64,000 nucleotides of DNA, from the NCBI GenBank assembly GCA_003550325.1, contig QKWP01000048.1, forward strand, positions 349,476-413,475, in the 5' to 3' direction. Positions 11,301 through 21,813 of the stretch are shown here, one piece after another. A program made the translations under genes and the position numbers. Source of the DNA: Gigaspora rosea (Eukaryota; Glomeromycota; Glomeromycetes; Diversisporales; Gigasporaceae). The stretch's first letter is position 1. The number at the start of each line of letters is the position of its first letter. The notes under the pieces were generated by a model. It worked only from the letters and a program-made list of their open reading frames with translations. It was not told the DNA's origin and ran no database searches.

Positions 11301-13960
11301 TGCAACCCTGCAAAATTTTTTCCCTTTAAAATCAGTCTGTTATTTAATACTCTAACTACTAACTTTCTAGTTTCTAATAAAAGAATGGGTCGGACATTGT
11401 TCAATCTATAACACCACTTTTCCTTCTTGGGTATTGGGTATAGCATGCCAAGTTTCCATTTTTTTGGCATGCTCCCCTCTTTTAGGCATCTGCTTGCCAT
11501 ATACTGAAAAATTCTTTTTGCAAAGCCCCAGCTTTCTTCAGCATCAGGTAGGTAATACCTGATATTCCCGGCACTGATTTGTTTTTGGTTTTTTCTAGTG
11601 CTTCTTCCCATTCGTTTGATGATATCTTTTCTAGTAAGTGTTCATACCAAATTGGCTCTACACTACCTCTTCTATCGGATGAAACCTTTTCTTCCATCTA
11701 TTCAGTAAGTTTTCTGCCATGGACTGACGTTTTCTAAACTGCTATGCAAAATGCCTTTTTACTTCTTCTAACACTTCCTTCGGTTCATTTACTAATTCCT
11801 CTTCCTCTTCTTCTGTATATTTGACTACTCTATCTATTTGGATTCTTTTCTGTGGCTGATCCAACAGGCTATCTATCATGCCTCTTTGACCTTTAACTAT
11901 CATTTCGAATCTAGTTTCTATACAGGCTCTGATTCTTTTTTCTTCTTACTTTTAAATAGCATACTGCTACCTTTGGACCAAACTGTCCACCATACCTCTA
12001 AAGATTTATATACTTCTGAGTTAGTGAATTGACCCGTATAAAAAATTATCACCTGTGTCACCTGACGGGTGGACAATGTGCCACCTGAATGAAAACAGGT
12101 GAGTACAAAAAAGGCACCACCTGGGTCACCCAACAGGTGACCCGACGGGTGACCCGACGGGTCACCTGGGTCAATTAAAAAAAATCTCAGGTGGTTAATA
12201 TGACTAGTGATTTGACCCAGGTGGGTTAACCTACTATAGTTGGTGGTAGAATTAATTTTACAAATTAATACGGTTATGGCATTTCCGTATTTTTTGCCAT
12301 AATTGCTGTGAGCCGTAAAGCCATAATGCTGTAATGCCGTAATAATGCTGTAATAGGTAATGCAGAAATACTACTATCTTCTATAATACTGTTTATTAAA
12401 ATTCTGTTCTGCATTATAGTTTTCTTTAAATAATTTACTATTAAATATTTTTCGAACTTGATTCTGTCGACTTCCTGACTTTACAAATTTGCATTAATTT
12501 GTATTGGATTTCTGCCCGTGGGTGACCCGTGTGTTGACTCACAGGTCACCCACGAATTGACCCACCCGTTCTTACCCAGGCTTGACCCGGGTCACCCACC
12601 CACAGGTAACCTGGGTGATACCCACCTGGGTCAAAACACTATTCCGAGTAGTCATCTAACATATCTAATTTCCACTGCTCCTTTAGTCATTCTATAAAGA
12701 CTTCTAATTCCATTATCTCCTGCTCTGTCAGGGCCTTTTCTTTATTTTTTCTCAACTTTTTGCACTATTTACCCAATGTACGTATATCCTTCTTTAGCTT
12801 CTTCGTATCTGTATCTATATATGATATATCTAATACAGGAGTCCTTTTCTTTTTTGGAAGTGCAACTGAGACCGCTCTTTTTATACAGTTCTTTATGATA
12901 TCCCACATCTGGTCCAAAGTTTTACTTTCCAACTCTAATTCTAATTCTTGCTGCTCTGTGCGGTTTTTTTTCAGGCCTTTTTCTCCCTGCTTCTTTCTAC
13001 GATTCTAGTTTTTAGTTCTAAGTTCAGCTTGGCTTGGTATTCTTCTCACATCTTTTCATTAACATTTTCTATATCTATCTTTAGTCTTTTCATTCCTAGT
13101 CTTCTATTTCTTGCTGCTTTGTTTTCGCATATTTAATCCTGTTTCTACTTGTATGAGTACCGCTTGATGTTCACTACCTGTTCTAAATAGCATATCCTTA
13201 GTTTTGTATAACAAACCATTTTGTTTCCAATGACCATCAACCCAGATAGTATCGATTCTTGACTGTGTCTTCTTACGTCTCCATGTCGGTTGTCTCGGAG
13301 AGTTGGGCTTATAAAAAACATCCAAAAACCCTTTTCTTTTCAGAAACTAGAGTATTTGTTACTTTCCTTCTTTTTCTTTTCATTCTTCTGCATTATTTTT
13401 TTCTGTTTGGTTCAAATCTATATTGAATTCTCCTACAACTATACATCTTTGTTCTTTTTTCTTTACTTCTATGCTTCTTAATCGTTCCTTTAGGTACTCA
13501 TATATGATTTTTTGCACTTCCATACTAGTTGGGCTACATATACCACTATGATGTTTATCGAAAGGCCCTTGAAATCTAGCACCAGATCCAAAATATACGG
13601 ATTCCCCCTGTTTACCTTAACTACATGTTTTTCTCATCTTTTATCTAATATAATTCCAACATCAGATCCCTTTTTTTCCCTTCCTCTGCTGCTAACCAAA
13701 AACCCTTTACGTTTTTATTCTCTCTTAGCAGAAACTTCCCTTCTTTTTCTGTCAAATTTGTTTCTGCTAAACCCATTATGTTAATTTTTTTCTTTTCTAT
13801 AAAGTTAATGATAGTGTCTAATTTTCCCTTATTTGGTTTCAAACTATTTACGTTATGAAATTCTATTCCTAATATACTGAAATTAGCATTTTTTGCTTCT
13901 TCTACTTTATTCTCTTCCTTCTTTTCTGCCTCTTCTTGCTTCTTCTTCTGTTTCCCTTCC
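8371..13960 (-). pseudogene. LINE copy A ORF2: endonuclease-RT-RNase H polyprotein, broken
   Basis: Coding starts upstream of FHNVNSLKPNKG (about 13855) after a Lys/Glu-rich leader. Endonuclease: GLAETN near 13780 (catalytic Glu motif) and SRIDTIWV...SEHQAV at 13170-13260. RT: SAGNIRYYLPD / PIPKKEK near 11420-11570, motif A FQDMKKAFDSV near 11200, and the metal-binding box as AYSDNT near 10870 where the family has YADDT. RNase H: LTRAEMGAIW and YTDSLAAIQA near 9080-9160. C-terminal cluster CMTC...EHLTRC near 8450-8510. Several frame changes and stops plus the altered YADD box mean it cannot encode an active enzyme. It acted on its own RNA at a nicked nuclear target. Confidence 0.8.
12022..12641. 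mobile_element. hAT-like nonautonomous element, GGGTCA-rich
   Basis: The 620-bp insert starts TAGTGAATTGACCC and ends GGGTCAAAACACTA, and is flanked by 8-bp duplications TTCTGAGT (12014-12021) and TTCCGAGT (12642-12649, one mismatch). 8-bp duplications and TAGTG ends are typical of hAT. Both ends carry dense direct and inverted copies of GGGTCACC/GGTGACCC-like motifs, far more GC-rich than the surroundings. No transposase is encoded. Confidence 0.85.
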
Positions 13961-14029
13961 CTTGGACCCTCGAGTTCCTCCTCTTGTTTGATAGAAAAAA
14001 GTCACTATCTTTTTTTTATAGACACTCTT

Positions 14030-14330
14030 GGCAACTTTCAGGAGCGATAGAGGACCTCTGTCCCCTTATCGATATTTTCCAACAAGGAAAGTCTATTTAG
14101 TATTTCAGATAGAATTTGACAATTTTTGTTTTCTACTAGTATTTGGGATTTGTGCCCGTTCTTGTCTGTTTTGTATTTTCTCATTCCAATGTTAATTTCA
14201 GTTATGCCTTGTTCCTGCTTATTTTCCTTTCCTATTCTGTTTATACTTCTAATCTTTCTGTTATATGGTACATCTCTGCTGTTTTGTCTTCTAGTATGAA
14301 TTGCAACTTCTTTTGCTATAGTATTATTTT
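14030..14330 (-). pseudogene. LINE copy A ORF1 C-terminal remnant
   Basis: In one minus-strand frame just upstream of ORF2 an open stretch reads ...INIGMRKYKTDKNGHKS...NRLSLLENIDKG before a stop near 14030. It is rich in Lys, Asn and Glu and precedes ORF2 by under 100 bp, the place expected for an ORF1/gag-like RNA-binding protein. No zinc knuckle is seen. Assignment rests on position. Confidence 0.4.
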
Positions 14331-14339
14331 TACATTATT

Positions 14340-14585
14340 ACATATTATTTTAACTACTTATACATTTTGTCACATCTAATTCTTTTATTATTTGTAGAAG
14401 AAAATAAAAAAATAGTCTTATATACTTATTTTCATACACCCTGTAGTTAGCTATTATCTTTGCTTTTTTGTTTTAACTATTGTTTTTGCTTTAGTTATTT
14501 TTTTGTTTTAACTATCATCTATATTTGCTCTTTTTTTAAATACTTTCTAAAAATGGTAGAAAAGTAAAAAAATAAAAAAAAACTA
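14340..14585. other. T-rich spacer
   Basis: No gene; TTTGTTTTAACTAT-type repeats near 14465-14520. Confidence 0.4.
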
Positions 14586-14985
14586 TTTCTTAGAAGTAAG
14601 TGTTAGTATTCTTGCAAATTGCTAAAGAAATCTAATATGTTTTTGCAAAGTGCCAGAAAAGTTAGAGTTTGTGTTCTTGTAAAGTGCCAAAAAGTTAGAT
14701 TGTTTTTTACAAGGTGCTAAAAAGTTAGAAATAAAAAAAAATAAAAATAAATGAAAGACAAATATATCAGCAAACTTAATAAAAAAATAATAAATAAAGC
14801 CCAAATCACTATTTCTCTAAAGTTAGAGTTCATGTTTTTGCAAATTCAAAAATTGCTAAAATCAAGTTTTAATATTTTTGCAAGATACCAAAAAAGTTTT
14901 CTTTGTTTGCAAAGTACTAAAAAAGTTTAAGTTGGTTTTCCTGCAAAGTAGGAGTTGTATCTCACAAAGTGCTAGAATAAAATAA
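14586..14985. repeat. Degenerate minisatellite with GCAAAGTGCCA motif
   Basis: Units of roughly 35-45 bp carry variants of TTTTTGCAAAGTGCCAGAAA followed by AGTTAGA (near 14640, 14675, 14710, 14830, 14880, 14905, 14950, 14975). The same motif in reverse complement (CTGGCACTTTGC) occurs at 53390 and 53760-53812. Confidence 0.6.
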
Positions 14986-14989
14986 AGAA

Positions 14990-15515
14990 TTATAATTAAA
15001 ATCACCTATAGTGATGATTACTACATTACACAATAAGATCACGCATATCGTTAAATTAAATAAATAAACTTTTTGATCTAATTTGATCTACTTTTACTTT
15101 TTTTTTAGAGCTTCTTGTCATTGTACCTGGAATCGTCATTCTCTCTGGTGTTTCTGTTTGTCACTAGAACAGCTGATTGTCTTGGAGTTAGAGCTAATGT
15201 AGGTGCTCTTGAAGTAATCACATAATGTCAAATTTTAGTTTTAAGCATCATGTATTAACAGGCTATAAATAGTACTTAATACTGCTTTAATAAAATAATA
15301 GCAAGACATGTCAAAGAGTAAAAAAAAAAAAATTCTTAATGGCAGGATCCAAAATACTGCATTTTTCAAAAAATAAGCACTCTCTAAAAATAAGCACTTT
15401 TGCAATTTGTATATATCTAAAAATAAGCTCTCTCAAAGCAAAAATAAAAAACTATAAATTTAATTAAAACATATTTATATCAACATATATAAATAATTAA
15501 AGTATGTATTTCAAG
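14990..15515. other. AT-rich spacer
   Basis: No gene. Short repeats of AAAAATAAGCACTCTC-type at 15370-15440. Confidence 0.4.
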
Positions 15516-15519
15516 CATA

Positions 15520-17241
15520 TATGTTATGTGTCACTTCACAATTCATGTCATTTTAAAATGACACATGTCGATTTAAAATTGCAAATTCAAATAATAATTA
15601 ATATTTTTACTCCAGATCCGACCCTTCCGACCCAGTCATGTACAACGTAATACAAACAGAGATCACATGACTTTTGGGTTCTTGCACTTTGACCAATGGC
15701 TAGGTTATACGAAATTCCAGTCACGTGATCCGTACAACAATAATCGCCAATCAAAATTTGAACCTGAAGTAGATTCAAGTTAAACTACAAAATAAGCTAC
15801 TCACGATTGACAATAGTCGCTACATAGTAAAGTTCAAATTCTACTATGCAAATCGATTAAAATCGATTAAATAACCTTATTTGGAAGAACAAAATACACA
15901 TACAGTAAAATTTTTAGCAAGATTGGTGAACATTTTATTATTTGACTTTTAACTTTTACTTTCGATGAAAAAATTAAAATTTTTTTTAAAAAAATATATT
16001 CGACGAATGTAAAAGTTAAAAGTCAAATAATAAAATGTTCATTAATCTCGCTAAAAATTTTACTGTATGTGTATTTTATACTTTGAATAAGGTTACTTAA
16101 TCGATTTTGATCGATTTGCATAGTAAAATTTGGACTTTACTATGTAGCAACTACTTGTGATCGCTAAAAAACCAAAGAGGTTTTTTAACGATCGCAAGTA
16201 GTTGCTACATAGTGAAGTCCAAATTTTACTATGCAAATCGATTAAAATCTATTAATTAACCTTATTTGGAAGAACAAAATACACATATAGTAAAATTTTT
16301 AGCGAGATTGATGAACATTTAATTATTTGACATTTAACTTTTACGTTCGTCGAATATATTATATTAAAAAAAATTTTAATTTTTTCATCGAACGTAAAAG
16401 TTAAACGTCAAATAATAAAATGTTCATCAATCTCGCTAAATATTTTACTGTATGTGTATTTTGTTCTTCTAAATAAGGTTACTTAATCGATTTTAATCGA
16501 TTCGCATAGTAAAATTTGGGCTTCACTATGTAGCAACTACTTGCGATCGTTAAAAAACCTCTTTGGTTTTTTAGCGATCACAAGTAGTTGCTACATAGTA
16601 AAATCCAAATTTTACTATGCAAATCGATTAAATTGATTAAGTAACCTTATTTAGAAGTCAAAATACACATATGGTAAACTTTTTAGCGAGATTGATGAAT
16701 ATTTTATTATTTGACTTTTAACTTTTACGTTCGATGAAAAAATTAAAATTTTTTTTAATATAATATATTCGACGAACGTAAAAGTTAAATGTCAAATAAT
16801 AAAATGTTCACCAATCTTGCTAAAAATTTTACTGTATGTGTATTTTGTTCTTCCAAATAAGCTCTTATTTAATCGATCTTAATCGATTTGCATAGTAGAA
16901 TTTGGACTTTACTATGTAGCGACTATTGTCAATCGTGAGTAGCTTATTTTGTAGTTTAATTTGAATCTACTTCAGGTTCAAATTTTGATTGGGCGATTAT
17001 TGTTGTACGGATCACGTGACTGGAATTTCGTATAACCTAGCCATTGGTCAAAGTGCAAGAACCCAAAAGTCATGTGATCTCTGTTTGTATTACGTTGTAC
17101 ATGACTGGGTCGGAAGGGTCAGATCCGGAGTAAAAATATTAATTATTATTTGATATATGTCAATTTGCAATTTTTTAATCATTTTAAATTGACATGTGTC
17201 ATTTTAAAATTGACATGAATTGTAAAGTGACACATAACATA
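15520..17241. mobile_element. 1.7-kb palindromic transposon built from three nested palindromes
   Basis: The outer arms (about 15520-15815 and 16935-17241) are near-perfect inverted repeats: TATGTTATGTGTCACTT at the left and AAGTGACACATAACATA at the right, flanked by TA (15518-15519 and 17242-17243). Between them lie three units of about 370 bp, each itself palindromic, with centres near 15985, 16367 and 16754, separated by two small palindromic spacers (GATCGCTAAAAAACC, centres near 16176 and 16561). The whole is symmetric about 16380. No protein is encoded. TA flanks suggest Tc1/mariner-type mobilisation. Confidence 0.85.
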
Positions 17242-17249
17242 TACAACAG

Positions 17250-18470
17250 ATATTTCAATACTAACATTGCTACAGAAAGATTTTAGTTTTATTAAGTTGT
17301 ACAATTAAGAATCAAATTTAACAAAAAAAATTGCATTATATTTAAAAAATTTTATTTGTATTTGAAGCTATAATCTATCCAATAAAGCAACCAGTAAGAG
17401 CACTACCATTTATTCAATAATTTTTTAGAAAGTAAAGGATCAAGCAAAATCTTATCTCATATAAAACATTTTAGCTAATTAATTTTAACTAAATATATTA
17501 TCTGGGGTAGAGAATAAGCCTTTATCGTAAATGGATATTAGATAATAAATATCAGTGCTGTATGTTTTTTTTTTAGTCACATGTTTTTCTAATAGCATTT
17601 TTTTATCCTTTGTTTTATGGCCCAAACAGCTTTATATTTTATATAACTTCAACTCTAAATAGTTAACCTAAGGGGAGTAACAAAAATCAGGTAATTTTTT
17701 AGAGGGAGGAGGAGGTAAAAAAGTTAAAATTATATATAAAAACCTGATTATATATATTAAGAAAGAGGGAGAGGGTAGGCCTCTGATAAAAAATATTCAG
17801 GTAATTAATAACATTGCTCTAATTAATTATGTAATTATAAAATTCTGTATTACTCTATATAACAAATTTAATTATTATTACAATACATTATTAAATACAA
17901 TTTACAATCACTAAATTACCTTAACTATGTATCTATTACTGTTAATGTTATTACTTTATCATTTTTTTATTACTATTGTCAATTTTTATTCTATTTAGAT
18001 AACAATATCCAAGATTATTTATTGCAGTAGAACTTCTACTTTTAGCAGAATTTTAATAATAAATAAATTTCATTATGTTTATCCTTTTTAATATTATTAT
18101 TATTGTTGGCAATGCAAAAATTAATAATTTTTAAATCAGAATCTGTTTCACTTGAATTATATAAATTTTACAAGACTTAAAAGATTCTACAATTATTTGT
18201 TGGAAATTTCTTTTTATAAATTCTTAACCTAAGTATATATATTATCTATATGAGCACAAAAAAGATTTTCTGCTGCAGTTTTACTAGGAATATTTTCTTA
18301 ACTAGGTCTAAGAATAGTTTTTTGATTTGGTTCAAGCATGCTTCTCTGTTTTGACTTAGAGTTATTTTTTTGGTTTGGGTTTTGAGTAGATTGGCACTGT
18401 AAACAGATTTTTTTTCTTTTTTTTTTCTAGACTTCAAAAATTATTGCTTGTAGTTACAAACAATTTTCTC
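17250..18470. other. AT-rich spacer
   Basis: No gene. A purine-rich patch (AGAGGGAGGAGGAGG near 17700 and GAAAGAGGGAGAGGG near 17762) is the only compositional feature. A 63-codon minus-strand frame at 18246-18437 is Lys-rich and not recognisable. Confidence 0.5.
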
Positions 18471-18474
18471 TCTT

Positions 18475-18538
18475 TATTAGATTTCAAGATTATTAGATTT
18501 CAAAGTTATTAGATTTCAAAGTTATTAGATTTCAAGGG
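18475..18538. repeat. 16-bp tandem repeat, four copies
   Basis: Four consecutive units of TTATTAGATTTCAAAG with only the last bases varying. Confidence 0.85.
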
Positions 18539-19118
18539 TAAGGTTTAATTTTTTTTCGTACAAGATTTTAAAATTAAGGTTAATGTGTAATGATAATCTA
18601 TTTTGAGCAAGTTTGATTATGATCTAGATTATAAGAGATAATATGAATGATATAAAAGATAATAGTCAAATAACAATTGTAACAAGAGAAATTACAAGAG
18701 ATGATTATATAGGTATTATAATCAATTTTATATACAAGTACATGGTTTTTTGTAAAGATATTACTAAAGTACAGAAAATAAGCAATTTTATAACAAAAAA
18801 GAGGTCATGATTTTTGAAAGAATATGTATAGTATGACTAAATTGTGAGAAAAATTTTGATTAAATTATAATAATCCTATTAAACTTGTGATATTTAATTG
18901 TTCTATAAATGAAGTTTAATTCTGTTTATTTTAATGCTGTTTTCAAGAAAATATATATACAAAGTTTAATTCTGTTTGCTTTAATGATTGAATTCAAAAA
19001 AAAAGTATATATACTTATTATAAACTTAATTTAATAAATTACTAGCATAAGTATAAAATTAATTATGTTTGCTTTAACAATTATGTTCAAGAGTATAATT
19101 ACTCATAATATTTAATTA

Positions 19119-19281
19119 CAGTCTTCCTCCTTTATAGTCACACAGTCGTATCAAAAAATTAGTGATTATAAAAGAGTGTGAAGTCTTTTTTTATAAGTTT
19201 ATTAATAAATTGTCTCAAATTTTAATGTGATTGTACAGGTATTGTGATTATATAGAAGGTAATTATAGAGGAGGAAGACAG
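19119..19281. mobile_element. Pogo/Tigger-type MITE, 163 bp
   Basis: The left end is CAGTCTTCCTCCTTTATAG and the complement of the right end is CTGTCTTCCTCCTCTATAA, with TA on both sides (19117-19118, 19282-19283). Subterminal GTGATTATA motifs on both strands are shared with the TA elements at 23586 and 37749. Confidence 0.75.
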
Positions 19282-20499
19282 TATTCTATAAATTACTATA
19301 ACAAGTATAAAGTTTATTGTAGTTTGCATAATTTTGTGATCTCTATAATTAATTTTTTTATGTTTAAATAATTGTGATAGTAGTTTCAATTGCTAAAACA
19401 AGCCAATTGATCATGATTAACAAGCTTAGATTTATGATAAATTAGCTAGCTTTAGCAATAACAATCATAATTACAATTATTTAATTATAAAAAAAATAAT
19501 TATAAGGGTCTCAAAATTATACAAGCTACAATAATTCTGAGATTGTATCTTAAAAGAATATATAATTAACTGTAATTATTTAATTTTTCAATAAATTACT
19601 ATTGTGAATATAAAGTTCTATTTACTTTAACAATTGGTTTTTTAAGAAAATAAATTATTAATTATAATCATTTAATTATTTAACAAATTACCAGGTAAAT
19701 TACCAGTATATTATAAAGTTTTTGTTTGCTTTAATAATTGTATTTCAAGTCAAGCATAAAGCTTAATTCTGTTTACATAAATTATTATATTTCAAGACAA
19801 TGTATAATTAGCTGTAATAATTTAATTATTTAATAAATTACTAGCATAAGTATAAAGTTTAATTCTTTTATTTTAATAATTATACTTCAAAAGAAAGTAT
19901 GATTATAATTACTATAAGTATTTAAATTATTAGTTTGAGTATAAAGTTTAATTCTAATTTATTTTAATAATTATGTTTAAGAAAATATATTATTAATCAT
20001 AATTATTTAATTGATCATTAATTATTAGTATGAGTATAAAGTTTTCAAAATAGTAGAAATCAGGACAAAAAAAATCTTTTTGGTGCATACTAGTGTACTA
20101 TATGTATATATGCCAGATTACCTTAAAACATTAATGTTAATAGAAGTTTGATACTTATGTATATGCATATTGTTTACTAAAATTCATTTCATATTAAATG
20201 TATAGGTGCTGCTAGTATATGTACAGTCAACTTTCAAAAATATTTTTAAAGAATTTTTATAAATAAAAATTTTTTTAGATTTTTAGGTTTAGTTCTCAAA
20301 GAGTTATTATTAGCTAATCCAAACTCTATAATAAAAGATACAGATGTTCTAGAGTATTTTTTTGAATTAGAAAAAATTTAATTGTGTTCAGATTAAAGAA
20401 GTTTAGATTAGAAAGAGGTAACTGTATATGCAGATATAAGCATATACCAAAAAAATTTTTTTGCTCTAATTTCTACTATTTTGAAATTAGCAATAATTA

Positions 20500-21051
20500 T
20501 TGGCTGGAGCGTAGCAATGGTCCATTAGTTTCTATGCAAAGCGATACAAAAATTACCTTCCTGATGTGCTTCAATTGTAAAAATCTTGACAAATTTTACT
20601 TTTTTGATATACTTGCATATATATGATGTAAATCTTATCAGAAATGAAATTTGGAAATTTTTTGTCTGTCCACATGCATGTCTATATTTATGCTTCAATG
20701 TTACCAACCTATGCATATTAACGCATTTGTGTAATATGATGAACATCATATGATGGGCTCCGGACCAGTGTTTAAAATAGAAATTTTAATTTACCGGTAC
20801 ATGCACCTGTTATATAAAAAAATACCAGTTCAAAAAAAAAAAATCTGCATTAGTAGAAGATGATCATCAGATTATTGGGGGCACATAGATGCACGCACTG
20901 GTTACTTCAAAAAATTCTGGATCATGCACTGTTTGTTGCACTGGCCCAATTTTAAAATACCGGTATATGCAATATAAAAAACGGTAGATCTGGATTTTTA
21001 TCATACTATTTTATACACTGCTCCAGACGTGTAATGCTATGCATTAGCCTA
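20500..21051. mobile_element. MITE family M1, copy 2, carrying a hAT MITE
   Basis: This is the reverse-oriented relative of 6673-6961. The left end is TTGGCTGGAGCGTAGC and the right GCTATGCATTAGCC. It is interrupted at 20766-21020 by a second MITE; without it the two halves match copy 1 continuously. Confidence 0.7.
20766..21020. mobile_element. hAT MITE family H1, copy 1
   Basis: 255 bp with ends CAGTGTTTAAAATAG and CTATTTTATACACTG, flanked by CTCCGGAC (20758-20765) and CTCCAGAC (21021-21028), an 8-bp duplication with one difference. The intact site is visible in copy 1 of the host MITE. Interior GC-richer segments include ACCGGTA motifs. Confidence 0.9.
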
Positions 21052-21570
21052 GTTTATACTTTAAAGTTTGTGTTTTAAGAGTTATATAATTAACTATAAT
21101 AATTTAAATATTTAATAAATTACTACATTGAGTATAAAATTTAATTCTTTTTTCTTTAATGTTTTGTATCAAGAGAGTGTATATGTAATCAATTAAATTA
21201 TTTAATAAATTACTAAAAAAGAATGAAGATTAATTCAGTTCACTTTAATACTTGCATTTAATTATTCAATAAATTAGTAGTATAAGTATGAGTTTAATTC
21301 TGTTCATTTTTAAAGGTAGAAATTACAAGAACTCTAATACTAATTCAACTTTAACTACTGCATATACTAACATAGTAAGTTTTGTGATTCCAATGTAACC
21401 AACTCAAGCTTAACTACATATTGTGATAACTAGAATAGCAAATAAGTCTGTTATAGAAATTCTTATGCAAAAATTAATTTAACTATTGTATATATTTATT
21501 AGTAAATAAGATTACAATATAAAAAAATACTAAGTGCATAATATTAAAAAATCTTCTATACTGTATTTTC

Positions 21571-21813
21571 TTATAATAATACACATGTACGTTATTTTGA
21601 GTACCTGTGTGTTATTTCTAAACACACATGTGCAATATTTCGGATCAATATTACCAATCTTTAATAGATATGTGCAATATACTTATATTTATTATGAAAC
21701 TTTTAGGGGAGGGAGTGCGTTATTTTGGGACGCACATGTGCGTTATTTTGAGTCAAATGGGAGATTTTTAAAAAAGTGCCAATTTCGAAATAACGCACAT
21801 GTGCATTATTACA
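21571..21813. mobile_element. Small MITE with GCACATGTGC motifs
   Basis: Imperfect inverted ends (TAATAATACACATGTACG at the left; CGCACATGTGCATTATTA at the right) enclose further copies of ACGCACATGTGCGTTATTTT near 21725-21745. It lies directly left of the Tigger element. Confidence 0.5.

Larger units (their letters stand above)
7650..14330 (-). mobile_element. LINE (RNase-H-bearing non-LTR retrotransposon), copy A, old
   Basis: Read on the minus strand the order is ORF1 tail, APE-type endonuclease, reverse transcriptase, RNase H, CCHC-like C-terminal cluster and 3' tail. The 3' tail (7650-7790) resembles the tails at 43010-43160 and 44100-44280, defining one family. The 3' end lies by a T run (AATTTTTTTT) near 7645; the exact 5' end and the target duplication were not found. 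A 620-bp hAT-like element sits inside at 12022-12641. Order and domains fit the I/Tad-like LINE groups; the clade is not settled. Confidence 0.8.
18890..21310. repeat. Field of degenerate ~100-130 bp repeats
   Basis: A block with GTATAAAGTTTAATTCTGTT, then a TTTAATAATTG element, a TTCAAGAAAATAT element, ATAATTATTTAATT and AATAAATTACTAGTATAA recurs about ten times (for example near 18905, 18960, 19310, 19605, 19725, 19785, 19855, 19945, 20035, 21060, 21130, 21290). Spacing is irregular. MITEs at 19119-19281 and 20500-21051 interrupt it. Function unknown; it resembles an old satellite. Confidence 0.6.

Noticed and set aside
17700-17790. Purine-rich AGGGAGGAGG patch as a G-quadruplex
   Set aside because: G runs are too few and too short to support it.
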